Source: Cydia pomonella (Eukaryota > Arthropoda > Insecta > Lepidoptera > Tortricidae). Taken from it: DNA of 64,000 nt. Positions 47,101 through 55,942 of the stretch are shown here, piece after piece. Positions within the stretch are counted from its first letter, which is position 1; every line of letters starts with the position of its first letter. The stretch lies in the NCBI RefSeq assembly GCF_033807575.1, contig NC_084717.1:11719692-11783691 (forward strand), read 5' to 3'. The notes under the pieces are model-generated. The model was not told the origin of the DNA. It searched no databases and worked only from the letters and a program-made list of their open reading frames with translations. Both the position numbers and the translations under genes were made by a program.

Positions 47101-50100
47101 AACACCTAAAGGCGTCGTAACTAGTCGTGCCCACAGCGCCAAGGACAACTATAGGTGTTATAGCGGACGCCGTCAATGTAACCTTCACACACGTTCGTTC
47201 GCTTGCGCCCAGGATCTTGGCGCGTCAGTGACGTTTTTGTTTATGTTATGAGGTTAACGAAGGCTCCGTCTCCATACATATTATTAGCAATTAGTTACAA
47301 TAACTCAATCGGATTATCATACATTACATTACATAATAAAAAAGCACGCGTGTGTAATAAAAACCGTTCAATAAATTCTACATTACGAGCAAATGTGTTG
47401 AAAAATAATAATAAATGGACAAATAACAATAGCTGCTGGAATTACCTATGTGTACTATACCCCATTTCATTTACCATGGCGGGATTCCACTTGAGACGGT
47501 CATTAAGAGTAAACAATACGACAGCAAAAGATACCCGGCAAACTTTTTTGCGGCGTGGTGTCTTACATGTACCTGTCCAGTCTTGATCCTTTAGTGCTTT
47601 TTTTGACCACACGCTGGGTTGGAAGAGCTGATCTCGTAAAGCAATTGTTAAAACAATAGATCAACATTATGGTTCTCTTTTTGCAGTTTCAAGTGGAATC
47701 CTGCCATGGTAAATGGAATGGGGTCCATCCTTATGATACCGGTTTACGAAAAATCATGTAAGTTCATATTGTAGGTCGGTCGCACCGACCACAATTAACT
47801 AATAATAGGCGGACTGATCGACGCCAATCGGCAGAGAACTATGAAACTTAACGAACTTTTAGCGGTGATGGAAGGTCCGATGTGAATGTGACCGACCCTA
47901 AATCATTTCAAACATTTAACATTTGATGCAGATTAGCGCCCCAGACGGGCTACAGTGACAGAATAGATCACAATTTTAATGTACACTATTGGTTAATTTT
48001 GTTTATTTAAACTTTATTGAACTATAAAAAGTACAAATGGCGGAATTAATGCCTTGAGGCATTGAGTCCGCCATTTGTACTTATTTTTATGGACTTAATG
48101 CCTTGAGGCATTCTCTGCCAGTCAACCATAGGGCAAAACAGTAATTCAGAAATCCTTAGAAACCTAAAAGCAATTTTGGATAGCTATTAACAATTTTGGA
48201 CATACATTGACAACATTATAAACTGAAAAGCCCGCCAATTATTTAGGGAAATAGGATTTCTGAATTATTTTTCTTGAATTATTAGAGAATTCCTGTTTTG
48301 CCCTATGGTTGACTGGTAGAGAATGCCTTAATTAAGTCCGCCATTTGTACTTATTTTTATTGTGCAATAAAGTTCTAATAAATAAAGGGTAAAGCTATCT
48401 CAGATAAACTGAAATAAATGTTGTATACTAAGAAAAAAGTGACCAAGGCCTCCAGTGGTGGCTGAGTAGCTCGGGCACCTGCCGCGATAGCAGAGAACGC
48501 TGGTTCGATTCCAGCCTGGGCCACTGGTGGCCTTGGCCACTTTTTCTTAGTGTATGACATTTATTTCAGTTTATAATTTATATAGAAGTTTCTTTTTTTT
48601 TATCTGTGTAAGATTGTCCCCAAATAGTAAGGAGGTTCTAACTTCTAACAATAATTATCTGATCTGATAAGTTAAGTCTTATATATATATATTTATTCTC
48701 AACAATAATTATTATGAACGGCAATGTACTTTGATACCTTCTTCAATTTATTATGGTAAGTAATCCTAAAGTTTATATTCTAGATGCCTACCTAGAACCT
48801 ATATTATTTGTCAAAGAAGTCGGGATAAAAACATACCTCCCATCTTTCCCGTTGACTTTCTTCAAAACATAACCGCCACCTTCTGACGCCGGTAGTTTAT
48901 CGAAGAATTTTCTGGTTTTATGAGCCTGAAAAAATATTTTTTTCATAATAAATGATGTTTTATGTTAATTAATTGTCGTATAATCTATTATACAACTTTC
49001 GATGATCAGTTTTAATTCAGCAGAACAAAAATGTTTGCAACAAATAGCTTGTTTATCTATCCAGTGATCTGCCGATTATTTTTTTGGTTTGTCACTCGTT
49101 TGAGCTGTGAGAATCCCCATATACAGCTGATCGGCCACGGTGGTAACTTTCTTGGTCTAGTAGATGATGCGATGGCAGGCTTAGCAACTCAGGGATCTCG
49201 TTCATCTGATTAATCTTGTTGCAACTAAACATGGATCTGATCGTATGCATATAGTCTAACTAACCTGATCTAATAAGTGATCCGGCGGCATGCCCAGCAC
49301 CTCAACGATCTTGTTCATCTGGTCAATCTCGTTGGCTCCACTGAACAATGGTTCGCCCGTATGCATCTCAACCAGTATGCAGCCCAGCGACCACATGTCT
49401 ATCGCAAGGTCGTAAGGTATGCCCAGTAGGACCTCCGGTGATCGGTAGAACCTTGACTGGATGTATTGGTATATCTGGAATGTTACAAATTTACATTTCA
49501 CTAAAGACAACCATTTTTCACGTGTATACACTTCTGGTCAAAACTTTAGAAATTAATTTTACGCTATTAAAAAAAAAACGTATGGCTGCGATCCCTAGTA
49601 TCAATCATCACGCATTTCATTAAGTAAGTAAACACTTTATTGTACGAGAAAAAAGAAATATTGATTACATCAGATAGAACATAATTGTGTAGTACAGTCA
49701 GCATCAAAAGTAGCGGATGAAACAAAGCGCCAAAAGTATCTGATATTCCAGATGACTTTTCCAATTATAGATAAATTTCTAAAATTCGGGTCCAAAGGTA
49801 TCTTTTACAGTCTTAGTTGTTTTATATTAAAGATATCACTTTTTGTTAAGCTGTTACGGAATGAAGATACTTATGAAGCGTTATTTGATCCGCTACTTTT
49901 GATGCTGACTGTACAAAGGCGTTAATATCTCCATCATAAGAAAACTCTTTTGATTCGAAATCTATAATTGGGTGCTTGACACATGTTGAATATTATAACA
50001 AAATTTAGCTAAATGGATAGAAAATGAGCCATCCATTAAAAAAAAGTGGAATTTAAAAATATATATTGAGATTATACAAAAAATAAAGGCTCCAAATTAA

Positions 50101-53100
50101 AAAAAAATTTGTTTTCAACTTTCAAAAAGAAAATGAAAATAGTAGCATTCGATTCCTTACATTTTATTGCAAAATAAATTGTAAGACAACTATGTATATA
50201 CATAAACGCAATATTTTAGGGTCAAAATGGCAATTTTCTTAATCTTCCAAACATTTAGGACAGACTAATGTAATGTGACGTCACATTACAATATATCATT
50301 TTGTTAGAGGCATTTCAATCGTCAAGTGCGAGCGTCAGACTTTAACTCTTATTTCTGACCTGTGTTGCTTAAATGCCATGAGTCCTATATAGACGTTTGA
50401 TCCTCAGGAAAATCGAGATCGATTGACATTATTTACAAGAAACTGTCAAATAGCCAATTATTTCTACACATTTCAACCATATTGCATTTAAATAAGCAAT
50501 TTTGATATGCATCGACACATATCGAGTCGATACAATAACCAAAACCTATTATGCTTGAGTGTTTGATAATTATTTTTATTATTTCTTGAAAAACAATCTA
50601 GGAAAATAGATCCAGTTTTCAGTTCGCATTTACAAGTCACGCGTCGAATGAAAACCACCCATTAATAGTCCTACTAAATGCATTAATATATTGCATCACA
50701 CGTTAGTGAATAACCTCTTTCGCAGTGCAAGGAACATTAACGTAGTCGAGACGCAGTTGGCGATAACCTCAGAGTACGAGTATCGAATCACACGGCCTGT
50801 GTGTGATTTATCTTTGCAATTAGAATTTACTAGGAACGGTCTATAAATCGGGACTAGTTATTAGAAATGTGGTTGATATCTCTCATATTGCATATTAGGC
50901 TTTACTCTAAGGCTTTAAGACTTAAAAGTCAGTGTAGGTTGCATGACGTATGCGAGCGTGAATAGAAGAAGGCAATATAGGTTAAAAGTCGATTTCGGCT
51001 TTAATTTTCGAGAGCTGAAATAGATTGCATTCGAGATTTAAGATTTCTATTTTATACTCTGGGTTCAGGATTAATGCTACTCTTTCTATAAATTATAATT
51101 AAGTTATCACTAATCTATTAATGTACTCACCCTTTGGCCTAGTTGACACGAACTTCCGAAGTCTACTATCTTAATGGCTGACCTTTTAGGGTTGCATAAT
51201 AGTATATTTTCAGGCTTAAGATCACAGTGAATTATATTTAGTTCTGAAAATGAAAATATGGTTTAATTAGAAACTCACTAAAATGTATTTCGTTACTTAA
51301 ACGTTAATCACAGTAGATAACATAGCCCACAGTTTCATAAAAATAATAATAATTAAATAATAATAAAATGCCTAATCTAAGACACAAGATAAATAAAGAG
51401 ATAATAATTCATAAACAACAATCTTAAAAGAATACGGTATAAATCGAGATCCAAGATTTGTCTTCTCTCTTCAGGACCGAATTCAAATTTTTTTGCATAT
51501 TTGCCAACAGCAGAATATCTACCCCAAAAATTGACTTTCAGGTCAAATTCTCTAACCAACTGCGATGCAAAATCAGCAATAAAGTTTATAAACTCTTTGA
51601 TACTACAGTGGGGAAGCAATGTTCGGGCAAGAACTCGGTATATGTTAACTTGGTAGTTGTTATCACAAAGTTCATCTTAAAGATACCCCCCCAGTTGACG
51701 GTGTACATCTATATAGATATAGTTCCTGTTACTAGGTGATTGGGTAAATTCTTAGTATGCACGTTAGGGCGAATGAGAAAATCCATAAAATCCGAAAGAA
51801 AACCAATATTTTGTGCGCTACACTTCTACTCTGGCAACACTTACGAAGACGCTTTAAAGTGACTGGTCGAGTAGAAAGTCGTGATTTTTGGATCTATCCC
51901 ACTTCCAAGTTTTTACCAACACGGCATGATACAAATTAAAGTATTTAGTTGACTCACCAGGTTGACTAAGGAAGAGTAGCGCTGTGCACAGTTGTTGCGC
52001 GAATTTCCGCGTGAGGTTGAGCGAGACGCCGCGAAAGTTGGTGTTCCGCAGCAGGTCGTAGAGGTTGTACGAGAGTAGCTCGAATACTAGGCACAGGTGG
52101 TTCCGCCACATGAAGTGACGTTTCAGTTTCACTGGAAATTATAATCATATACATATTAGTTTACCTGCGTTTTCAATTGTGGTATGTAGTTAGCGATGAA
52201 TCTAAGGCCCTCTGCATACGGAGCGTAAGCGTAAGAGATGCGTAAGCTTATCGTAATACGCGACGCGTACGAGAGCGCTACAAGCACGAACAACTTCAAA
52301 CAAGTCTGCACACAAAGCGTCGTCGTAGCGTAGCGTATGAAATTTCTGTCGGCATTACGACAGCCGTAGCGTAATACACGCGTAAAAAACAAAACTTCTG
52401 ACATAATCAAACGACAAAAAATCTCCATCTGACGAGAATGTAAGACCGTCGATATATCCACCGAAGATATCTAACGCCAACCACTACATCATTTCAATTA
52501 ATTATATTTCACTTATTAAACGATTACGCATACGCGACGCTTGGTGCCCAGAACTCTGCGCGTCTCGTACTCGTAACGTTTTTACGATACGCTTACGCTC
52601 CGTGTGCTAAGGGCCTAAACGTGACTTTAAAATTAACTGTAACCAACTCTGGTCTACGTAGGATTTGAAGTCACAACTCTGCAAGTCACACCTGCCCTTT
52701 CGTGTTTCACAGCGAATTTTGACATTACAATCGTAACGTCACTAGCGACGATGTATAACTTTGATTGATAAGTTTATAACCAAAGGTACAAGTTGGAACT
52801 CGGCGACGTGAGGCGACGGCAGATGACACGTCGCCCAGCTCGACTGCACACTAGATACGGCGCTGCGGTATGCAGTCGGTTTCGAATCTAACACACATGA
52901 CGCGGCGACGAATCGCTGCGACACCAAGTCCGCAGGTGCCTTCTGCGGTCGCTACATTGCACCGGGTTCCAATTTGTAGCTTAACCAACCCGTTATTAAT
53001 ATGATTATTGAATGTGTATTGATAATAACAATAAACATGAGTTTTTAAAACAGCAAAAGGTTTGCTGAAATGGCGTACACTACGTGGCAGCACTGAGGAT

Positions 53101-55942
53101 TATGTCCAGGCTCCTGTTAAAGCGCCTGATGTTCCCGACAACCTTCTCTGTATCATAACGTTTCTCGGCTCTAAGAACAATAGTTATTTGTACAACAAGA
53201 GAGCAAAGTTTGATATTTCTTCGAGTGCTTGTTTTGAGTCCCGTGCAAGCGAAAGATTCTATAATAGATTCACGAGCGTAGGGAGTGAATCTAATTTAGA
53301 ATCTTGAGCGTAGTAAGGAACTCAAAAGCGCACGAGATGTAAATAACTTTGATCTCGTGTAGTACACAAAAATTTTCACGTCAGTCAGCCATAAAAAAAT
53401 ACAACCTGAAAAAATGTAATCCAGACGGACGGATCACTATTTCACTCATGTTTTCTGAAGGTATTCTAACAATCAACTTTAATTACCGCAATAAAACAAA
53501 ACGAAAGAAATTTCAATAAAATAATACTAAAATAATGAATTAACGAACATCAATTGACAGTTCAATCGACAATATTTTTTGTAAAAAAAAAAACTTTTTA
53601 AGATCCGGTCCGAATTGCGGATACTACTATTTGTCAACTATAGTAGAGATCGTTAAAAGTAGTTAAGTAGAATTATTTACTGCGTAACAATTGCGTAAAT
53701 TTGTATAAGTTCATTGTGTTGATTGTATAATAAAATACGTAAAATATGGTGTTTTTATTAAATTTTAAACTTTTATTCCATTAATTAATTATAACGAATG
53801 AAGACTCATAGGGTGTTTTGGAACGATGCGGTCTGACTTATTTCGGAGGTCTATTATAAACCGTCAATATACCGTTGAATTACGTATGCACTTTTTTGTC
53901 TCTTTCTTTTTGCTAATGATGTGAAAGGGATAAAGACAATAGAATCCAAATATTTCGAACTTGTATTAGGCCCCCGCACGTTGAAATGACATTCGAATCT
54001 AAAGGTCACATAAATGTTATTTTGTCTCACTCAGTGAGAAAAATGCGATTTTGCTCACTGTTTTTAAGCAGCAAATTACCCTTGTTCGAGCTGCTGACGT
54101 GAAAATTATATTGACACACTACTATTTATTTATTTGTGTTTATCTGTCTCACACAAGGACTGCCTTTCAAGAAACGGAAAACGTCAAAAATGTATTTATT
54201 GAATAGAATAGTATAATAGTAGAGCCGCTTTTAAGGAGTTTATCTCTGTTTTTATAATATACATATTTATATTACTGAATTTCCGTAATATATAAAAAAA
54301 ACTGCAGTAACACAAACATCTTGTGCCATTGTGTAGCAACTTTGTTTCTTACAGTTCACAGAGCTGATTAGAAAACTAGATATATTTACAGGTGCGACTT
54401 TAATACTTGATGACCTGTTACAATGCTACTAAATAAAACACATAGTCCCGCTATTTAATCACTTTGCAGGGCGTGTTTTATTGCTTTATCCTCTTTAATG
54501 TGTGAATGCACCTCTAAAGAGCAAGAACCATTTACAATCGGCTTATAATAAACGTCTGTACCGAATAGCGAAGCTAAGCTTTAACGTAATTAACCAAAAC
54601 GTTGTTCTTGAAACCAACTTATACTTCTTAGATTTTAGCTCTTATACGAGAAGCATTGGTGATTTCGATGTTTTTATTAATGGGGGAGGGGAGATAGAAC
54701 ATAAATAGTACATGAAAGGCAAATGCTTATACCTACTAAAACTTGAATTGATTAACAGATTTCAGCTGTTGATTCATGGCAGCAAAAGAATTAACGCACC
54801 CAAACGCAAGCCAGAGGGGAAACTAGTAGACTATACAGCGCGTATTTTTGATACGACCACATAATCAAAGGGCAGTTAGTTTAGGCTGTAATTAACACAC
54901 TTTCAAAGGTTTAAAAAAAACATGGATGACTTTTATTTTTGCATCAAAAATAATTCAGCAAGCAATGTATCACTACTGTTTTGTAACTCAAAACGTCTCA
55001 TTAATGACGCGACGTCAGAACTGTCACAAATGATCACGATGTACGAAATACATTACTGCTCGAAAAAAATGCAAAATTAATTATGCTCTAAGTGTAGTGT
55101 AGTCTATGGTAGTGAAGACTAAACTAAAAAAATCTTTCAGAATTGTTTTATAGCACTAGACCTACGTAAGTTTGAGGTTATATCAAAAATACACACTGTA
55201 TAGTAAATTTAATGTCATTTCAATACAAAAAGGAAAATAATTTAATAACTCACCTATATAATACTTATTTTCAGCATCTGCTCTGTTCATCATTTCTAGT
55301 AACTTGACTTCTATTTGTGCCTGATTTAGGAAGGGTTTCTTATTCTTAATTATTTTAATCGCTACTTGACACTGCTCCTCATGATCATACGCTTTCACAA
55401 CCTGAAATAGTAAAATAAAAGTTATCACACTTTGCTTTCGCAAACTCCATTAGATTGAATCTTAGTTTATATATACAAATCTTAGCAGAAGAGTCTACAA
55501 TTTTTATTGCCACAGTGTAAGTAGGTACCTTAGATAAGTTCAGGTTGGCCAGAAGTTTAGATTTTATGGCTGCTGACGCAGTCGTGCAGCAGTCGTGATC
55601 TAGGTGTTTGGCTCTTTCGCTATCTTTCCGCGAGCCATACTCGTAATGTAAAATAAGCTACTCATCTTGCGTGACGATGAATGTGTGTCAATCAGTGCTT
55701 GCATGCGCTTTTTTGACAAATATTAAATAAAGTTGGATTATAATAGGTCTTACCTGTCCAAAAGATCCCTTCCCTATAGGTGAGGAGATCTCATACCGGT
55801 CGAGGAACTTCTCGCCCTGTTTGATGATGTAGTCGTGGTTGTCGTCGTCGTACCCGTCGTTGTACAACTTCCGCTCCTTCTTGTGCGAGCCATCCTCGCC
55901 CAGGTACTGTTGCGCTCTCCGCTTCTTTTTTGCGTAATATAC
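35047..55942 (-). CDS. mnb: minibrain / DYRK1A dual-specificity kinase gene (identified exons)
   Basis: The gene encodes a DYRK-family kinase, which autophosphorylates on the activation-loop tyrosine and phosphorylates Ser/Thr in nuclear and cytoplasmic substrates. Eight exons at 55754-55942, 55254-55401, 51958-52131, 51131-51243, 49265-49474, 48837-48925, 46556-46676 and 44690-44825, plus a distal exon at 35047-35198, join in frame through GT-AG introns. In order they give the KKKRR nuclear signal, the DH box (NDGYDDDN), the glycine loop GKGSFG, VAIK, HCDLKPEN, DFG, the YQY activation loop, SPEVLLG and the CMGC insert up to DYLKFKDLILRML. Similarity to animal DYRK1A is near-continuous, as judged by memory of the family. 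The N-terminal coding exon(s) upstream of VYYAKKKRR were not found. Introns carry many mobile elements. The orthology call is very secure; the 5' and 3' ends are not. Confidence 0.96.
35200..36240. other. mnb last intron, 3' portion: nothing recognised
   Basis: AT-rich intron sequence without repeats or exons that I can name. Confidence 0.5.
36243..36370 (+). mobile_element. Degraded LINE/SINE 3' end
   Basis: 'gctacctaaagattgtctgg' and 'aagagatcgctttt' up to 'gtgtgcaataatagtt' correspond to the tail at 7985-8117. Confidence 0.55.
36377..36728. mobile_element. Foldback element with nested palindrome
   Basis: The outer arms 'gtgctactttcccgca' and 'tgcgggaaagtagcac' include 'gagcactttccgtgcatat' on one side and 'atatgcacggaaagtgctc' on the other. 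Inside, 'tattttctgcacttgtatc' and 'gatacaagtgcagaaaata' form a second perfect hairpin around a 14-nt spacer (36491-36541). Confidence 0.8.
37398..37715. mobile_element. MITE, about 320 bp
   Basis: 'agccacagtaaa' and 'atctttcgac' with 'attatttcactga' on the left are inverted on the right as 'tcagtgaaataat', 'gtcgaaagat' and 'tttactgtggct'. The centre is GC-richer. Confidence 0.65.
37890..38290 (-). pseudogene. Mariner transposase C-terminal remnant
   Basis: Minus-strand pieces in shifting frames read HKKRRGKLSRGVLILHDNAP, then LLKKDLWG, RRFSTENEMIATVNEYFDDK, KGLMSLFHKCYKCISVEGDY and SFLSQSGRLIFTHPS. HDNAPVH contains the second catalytic Asp of mariner. Several frameshifts and stops; the N-terminal two-thirds are missing. 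Confidence 0.85.
38340..39080 (+). pseudogene. LINE endonuclease-reverse transcriptase C-terminal remnant in the mariner
   Basis: The plus strand encodes LHHMLEDLSNASLEVGLKMN and MSKTKVMSNGTKRKIEVNGE, then YLYLGQIVSFQAR and a stop at 38536. It resumes as NAWKSYWSMKNLMKGDLPLS, VLTYGAQTWSLTEAQKSKL and (after a frameshift near 38820) VAKLKWEWAGHVCRMPNDLW, ending RGEAFAQQWDTMGSL at 39080. The catalytic core lies upstream and is absent. Confidence 0.88.
39139..39282. mobile_element. MITE ('gacaagcaaaactcac' family)
   Basis: 'cgtcaggtgacaagcaaaac'(tcac) and 'gtgagttttgcttgtcccct'(gatg) form the terminal inverted repeats of an AT-rich element of about 144 bp. It starts 13 bp beyond the mariner end. 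Confidence 0.75.
39340..39413. mobile_element. Short hairpin element
   Basis: 'aacacattctctgccagc' and 'gctggcagtgaatgtgtt' are 18-bp inverted ends of about 74 bp. 'gcatatatgc' forms an inner palindrome. Confidence 0.7.
39415..40138. other. mnb intron: nothing recognised
   Basis: AT-rich sequence; no exon-like motif or named repeat seen. Confidence 0.5.
40140..40400. other. GC-rich non-repetitive block inside the last mnb intron
   Basis: About 260 bp of GC-rich sequence rich in CpG and GGCCGG motifs stands out in an AT-rich intron. On the minus strand it contains ATGGCTCGG and possible splice sites (a CGGCAG acceptor; a GCCAG|GTGTGC donor). A 51-nt segment between a CTAG acceptor and that donor is open in one frame, but not in the phase needed after 44690. 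It may be an alternative exon, a start site or a regulatory element. Confidence 0.3.
41405..41806 (+). repeat. 'cgagcgtagcgag' repeat family, copy 1
   Basis: 'aatagttatttgtgcaacaa' opens the copy and 'cttgttcgagctgctgaggt' closes it, with 'gaatcttgagcgtagcgagg' in between. The same order appears at 53165-54115, in the same orientation. Confidence 0.75.
41972..42034. repeat. Hairpin, 16-bp perfect core
   Basis: 'gatttttaacggcagt' and 'actgccgttaaaaatc' flank a 6-nt loop. Outside, 'aatgtga' and 'tcacatt' extend the pairing after a short bulge. Confidence 0.75.
42300..42343. mobile_element. Left half of a split MITE ('cagtcagcatcaa' family)
   Basis: 'tacagtcagcatcaatagta' and 'gcggatgaaacaacgcgcca' match the left end of the complete MITE at 49693-49913. 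The matching right half lies at 43402-43480 with other repeats in between. Confidence 0.65.
42345..42480 (-). mobile_element. SINE/LINE 3' end inside the split MITE
   Basis: The minus strand reads 'ggttagctggaagagatccc', 'gggataaattcgcctttgta' and ends in 'gcaataaagttacatacata'. Same family as 32065-32285. Confidence 0.65.
42697..42722. repeat. (TA)n microsatellite
   Basis: An uninterrupted TA run of about 12 units. Confidence 0.9.
43402..43480. mobile_element. Right half of the split MITE
   Basis: 'tttttgttaagctgttacag' then 'tccgttacttttcatgctga'(cagta) matches the right half of 49693-49913. Confidence 0.65.
43612..43745. mobile_element. Inverted-repeat element with GC-rich stem
   Basis: 'gacgggaaacgaagggttgc' and 'gcaaccccgtttcccgcc' pair near-perfectly. 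'cactatag'-like ends lie outside. The centre has 'cgagcgtagcgagg', a motif shared with 41405 and 53165. Confidence 0.65.
44574..44689 (-). CDS. mnb: mnb alternative C-terminus (read-through of last kinase exon)
   Basis: If the GTCAGT donor at 44689 is not used, the frame continues for about 38 codons. It reads GQSLPPHWPECQAG and onwards to IANLIQKL and a TAA at 44574-44576. An AATAAA (minus strand, 44510-44515) follows 59 bp after the stop, a normal spacing for a terminal exon. The codons stay GC-rich for most of the stretch. A short isoform ending by intronic polyadenylation is therefore plausible. This is inferred; no transcript was seen. Confidence 0.6.
44690..44825 (-). CDS. mnb: mnb exon: end of kinase domain, start of C-terminal tail
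   Basis: This exon is 136 nt, phase 0 in and phase 1 out if the GTCAGT donor at 44689 is used. It encodes DLILRMLEYDPKQRVTPYYA, then LQHNFFKRTADEATNTQQAQ and QHHQH. That closes the kinase domain (human: RMLDYDPKTR, HSFFKKTADE) and begins the His/Gln-rich tail. If the donor is skipped, the frame stays open to a TAA at 44574. Confidence 0.92.
45176..46203. mobile_element. Inverted-repeat element with 14-15 bp target duplication
   Basis: Ends GGAATGCA...TGCATTCC lie inside direct repeats 'cctacacagcactat' (45161-45175 and 46204-46218). Both ends are rich in the motif 'cggttataaccg' and its variants (ataaccggttattg; ttattttcggttattttt). About 1028 bp; no coding capacity seen. It lies in the mnb intron between 44825 and 46556. 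Confidence 0.75.
46556..46676 (-). CDS. mnb: mnb exon: CMGC insert, second part
   Basis: This exon is 121 nt, phase 2 in and phase 0 out. It encodes KYRAAGTRRLHDILGVEGGG and PAARRRGEPGHSVSDYLKFK. It is very GC-rich compared with its surroundings. The family usually has YKPPGTR here; this copy reads YRAAGTR, so both prolines are alanines. The acceptor is GGTTACAG and the donor GTGACG. The upstream intron carries a repeat copy starting about 120 bp away. Confidence 0.93.
46795..47400 (-). repeat. Repeat family with GC-rich core, copy 2
   Basis: Reverse-strand relative of 8130-8640 with the same landmarks. Relative to copy 1 it has about 155 extra bp between 'ccttcgttaa' and 'gttggtcgagtag', so one copy gained or lost a segment. 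It starts about 120 bp from an mnb exon. Confidence 0.7.
47459..47730. mobile_element. MITE with about 38-bp inverted ends
   Basis: 'accccatttcatttaccatg' and 'catggtaaatggaatggggt' are the outer ends, continuing as 'ggattccacttgaga' and 'tcaagtggaatcc'. About 270 bp. Confidence 0.75.
48003..48385. mobile_element. Head-to-head SINE/LINE tails forming a foldback
   Basis: A minus-strand tail (48003-48136: 'gtacaaatggcgga' ... 'ggcattctctgccagtcaac') faces a plus-strand tail (48307-48385: 'gttgactggtagagaatgcc' ... 'gtccgccatttgtactta'). The pairing continues inward through 'agggcaaaacag' and 'cagaaatcc'. Confidence 0.7.
48404..48574 (+). mobile_element. Palindrome enclosing a tRNA-like Pol III promoter
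   Basis: Arms of about 50 bp ('ataaactgaaataaatg', 'actaagaaaaaagtgaccaa', 'ggcctccagtgg' and their inverse) enclose a plus-strand tRNA-like segment. This has box A TGGCTGAGTAGCTCGG, a CACCTGCCGCGATAGCAG middle and a perfect box B GGTTCGATTCC with T stem GCTGG/CCAGC. Five extra bases sit between the T stem and the acceptor-like CCACTGG, so it is not a normal tRNA. Confidence 0.65.
48837..48925 (-). CDS. mnb: mnb exon: CMGC insert, first part
   Basis: This exon is 89 nt, phase 0 in and phase 2 out. It encodes AHKTRKFFDKLPASEGGGYV and LKKVNGKDG, with a split arginine codon. It matches the KARKFFEKLPDGTW region of vertebrate DYRK1A, with an insect-type loop. The acceptor is TTTTTTCAG and the donor GTATGT. 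Confidence 0.93.
49265..49474 (-). CDS. mnb: mnb exon: activation loop and P+1 loop
   Basis: This exon is 210 nt (70 codons), phase 0 at both ends. It encodes IYQYIQSRFYRSPEVLLGIP, then YDLAIDMWSLGCILVEMHTG, and ends PPDHLLDQ. The second tyrosine of YQY is the co-translational autophosphorylation site of DYRKs. The acceptor is ATTCCAG and the donor is GTTAGT, slightly off consensus. Confidence 0.96.
49620..49691 (-). mobile_element. Fragment of a retroelement tail
   Basis: The minus strand reads 'tcgtacaataaagtgtttac' followed by (ttac)n. Too short to classify. Confidence 0.4.
49693..49913. mobile_element. Complete MITE, 25-bp perfect TIRs, TA-flanked
   Basis: TACAGTCAGCATCAAAAGTA (gcgga) and its exact inverse at 49889-49913 bound 221 bp. 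TA ends suggest mobilisation by a Tc1/mariner-type transposase. It lies in the mnb intron between 49474 and 51131. Confidence 0.85.
49915..51125. other. mnb intron: nothing recognised
   Basis: AT-rich intron sequence; no repeat or exon that I can support. Confidence 0.5.
51131..51243 (-). CDS. mnb: mnb exon: catalytic loop and DFG
   Basis: This exon is 113 nt, phase 1 in and phase 0 out. It encodes ELNIIHCDLKPENILLCNPK and RSAIKIVDFGSSCQLGQR. The catalytic aspartate sits in HCDLKPEN and the magnesium-binding aspartate in DFG, so the kinase is expected to be active. The DYRK-typical HCD replaces the usual HRD. Splice sites are TTTTCAG and GTGAGT. It is too short to stand out as an open frame and was found by following the kinase motif order. 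Confidence 0.96.
51958..52131 (-). CDS. mnb: mnb exon: kinase hinge region
   Basis: This exon is 174 nt, phase 1 in and phase 1 out. It encodes VKLKRHFMWRNHLCLVFELL, then SYNLYDLLRNTNFRGVSLNL and TRKFAQQLCTALLFLSQP. It covers the hinge and helices D-E of the kinase. The acceptor is TTCCAG and the donor GTGAGT. The split codon CCT-G|AA reads into the next exon as PELN. Confidence 0.96.
52202..52617. mobile_element. Inverted-repeat element ('cggagcgtaagcg')
   Basis: 'taaggccctctgcatacgga' (gcgtaagcgtaag) at 52202 and 'cgcttacgctccgtgtgcta' (agggccta) at 52590 are inverted ends. CpG-rich 'gcgtaagc' words recur inside. It lies 70 bp upstream of an mnb exon. Confidence 0.7.
53165..54115 (+). repeat. 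'cgagcgtagcgag' repeat family, copy 2 (expanded)
   Basis: 'aacaatagttatttgtacaa' to 'tcttgagcgtagtaaggaac' (53168-53322) and 'cttgttcgagctgctgacgt' (54081-54101) match the two halves of 41405-41806. About 550 bp of extra sequence lies between them. Confidence 0.65.
54116..55250. other. mnb intron: nothing recognised
   Basis: AT-rich intron sequence with no clear element. Confidence 0.5.
55254..55401 (-). CDS. mnb: mnb exon: ATP-binding lysine and helix C
   Basis: This exon is 148 nt, phase 0 in and phase 1 out. It encodes VVKAYDHEEQCQVAIKIIKN followed by KKPFLNQAQIEVKLLEMMNR and a short tail ending NKYYI. The AIK lysine is the ATP-anchoring residue, and the glutamate in QIEVKLLE is the helix-C salt-bridge partner. 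Acceptor TTTCAG and donor GTGAGT are both good. An 3.1-kb intron holding two repeat elements follows on the minus strand. Confidence 0.96.
55754..55942 (-). CDS. mnb: mnb exon: nuclear signal, DH box and glycine loop
   Basis: This exon is 189 nt (63 codons), phase 0 at both ends. It starts after the acceptor ATCAG and ends CAG before the donor GTAAGA. The peptide opens VYYAKKKRRAQQ, a basic nuclear-localisation patch. It continues through the DYRK homology box YNDGYDDDNHDYI and ends ISSPIGKGSFGQ, the glycine-rich ATP loop. It is the most 5' mnb exon I can identify. In other animals the preceding exon ends with the segment KTYKHINE, which I could not find in the window. Confidence 0.96.

Noticed and set aside
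47203..47586. 127-codon plus-strand open frame
   Set aside because: It runs through a dispersed repeat and into an inverted-repeat MITE; no family motif or codon structure.
48455..48530. Genuine tRNA gene
   Set aside because: Box A and B are good, but five bases separate the T stem from the acceptor-like stem and the D arm does not fold normally.
48375..48560. 61-codon minus-strand frame over the tRNA-like palindrome
   Set aside because: It translates the tRNA-like promoter and arms; such frames are repeat artefacts.
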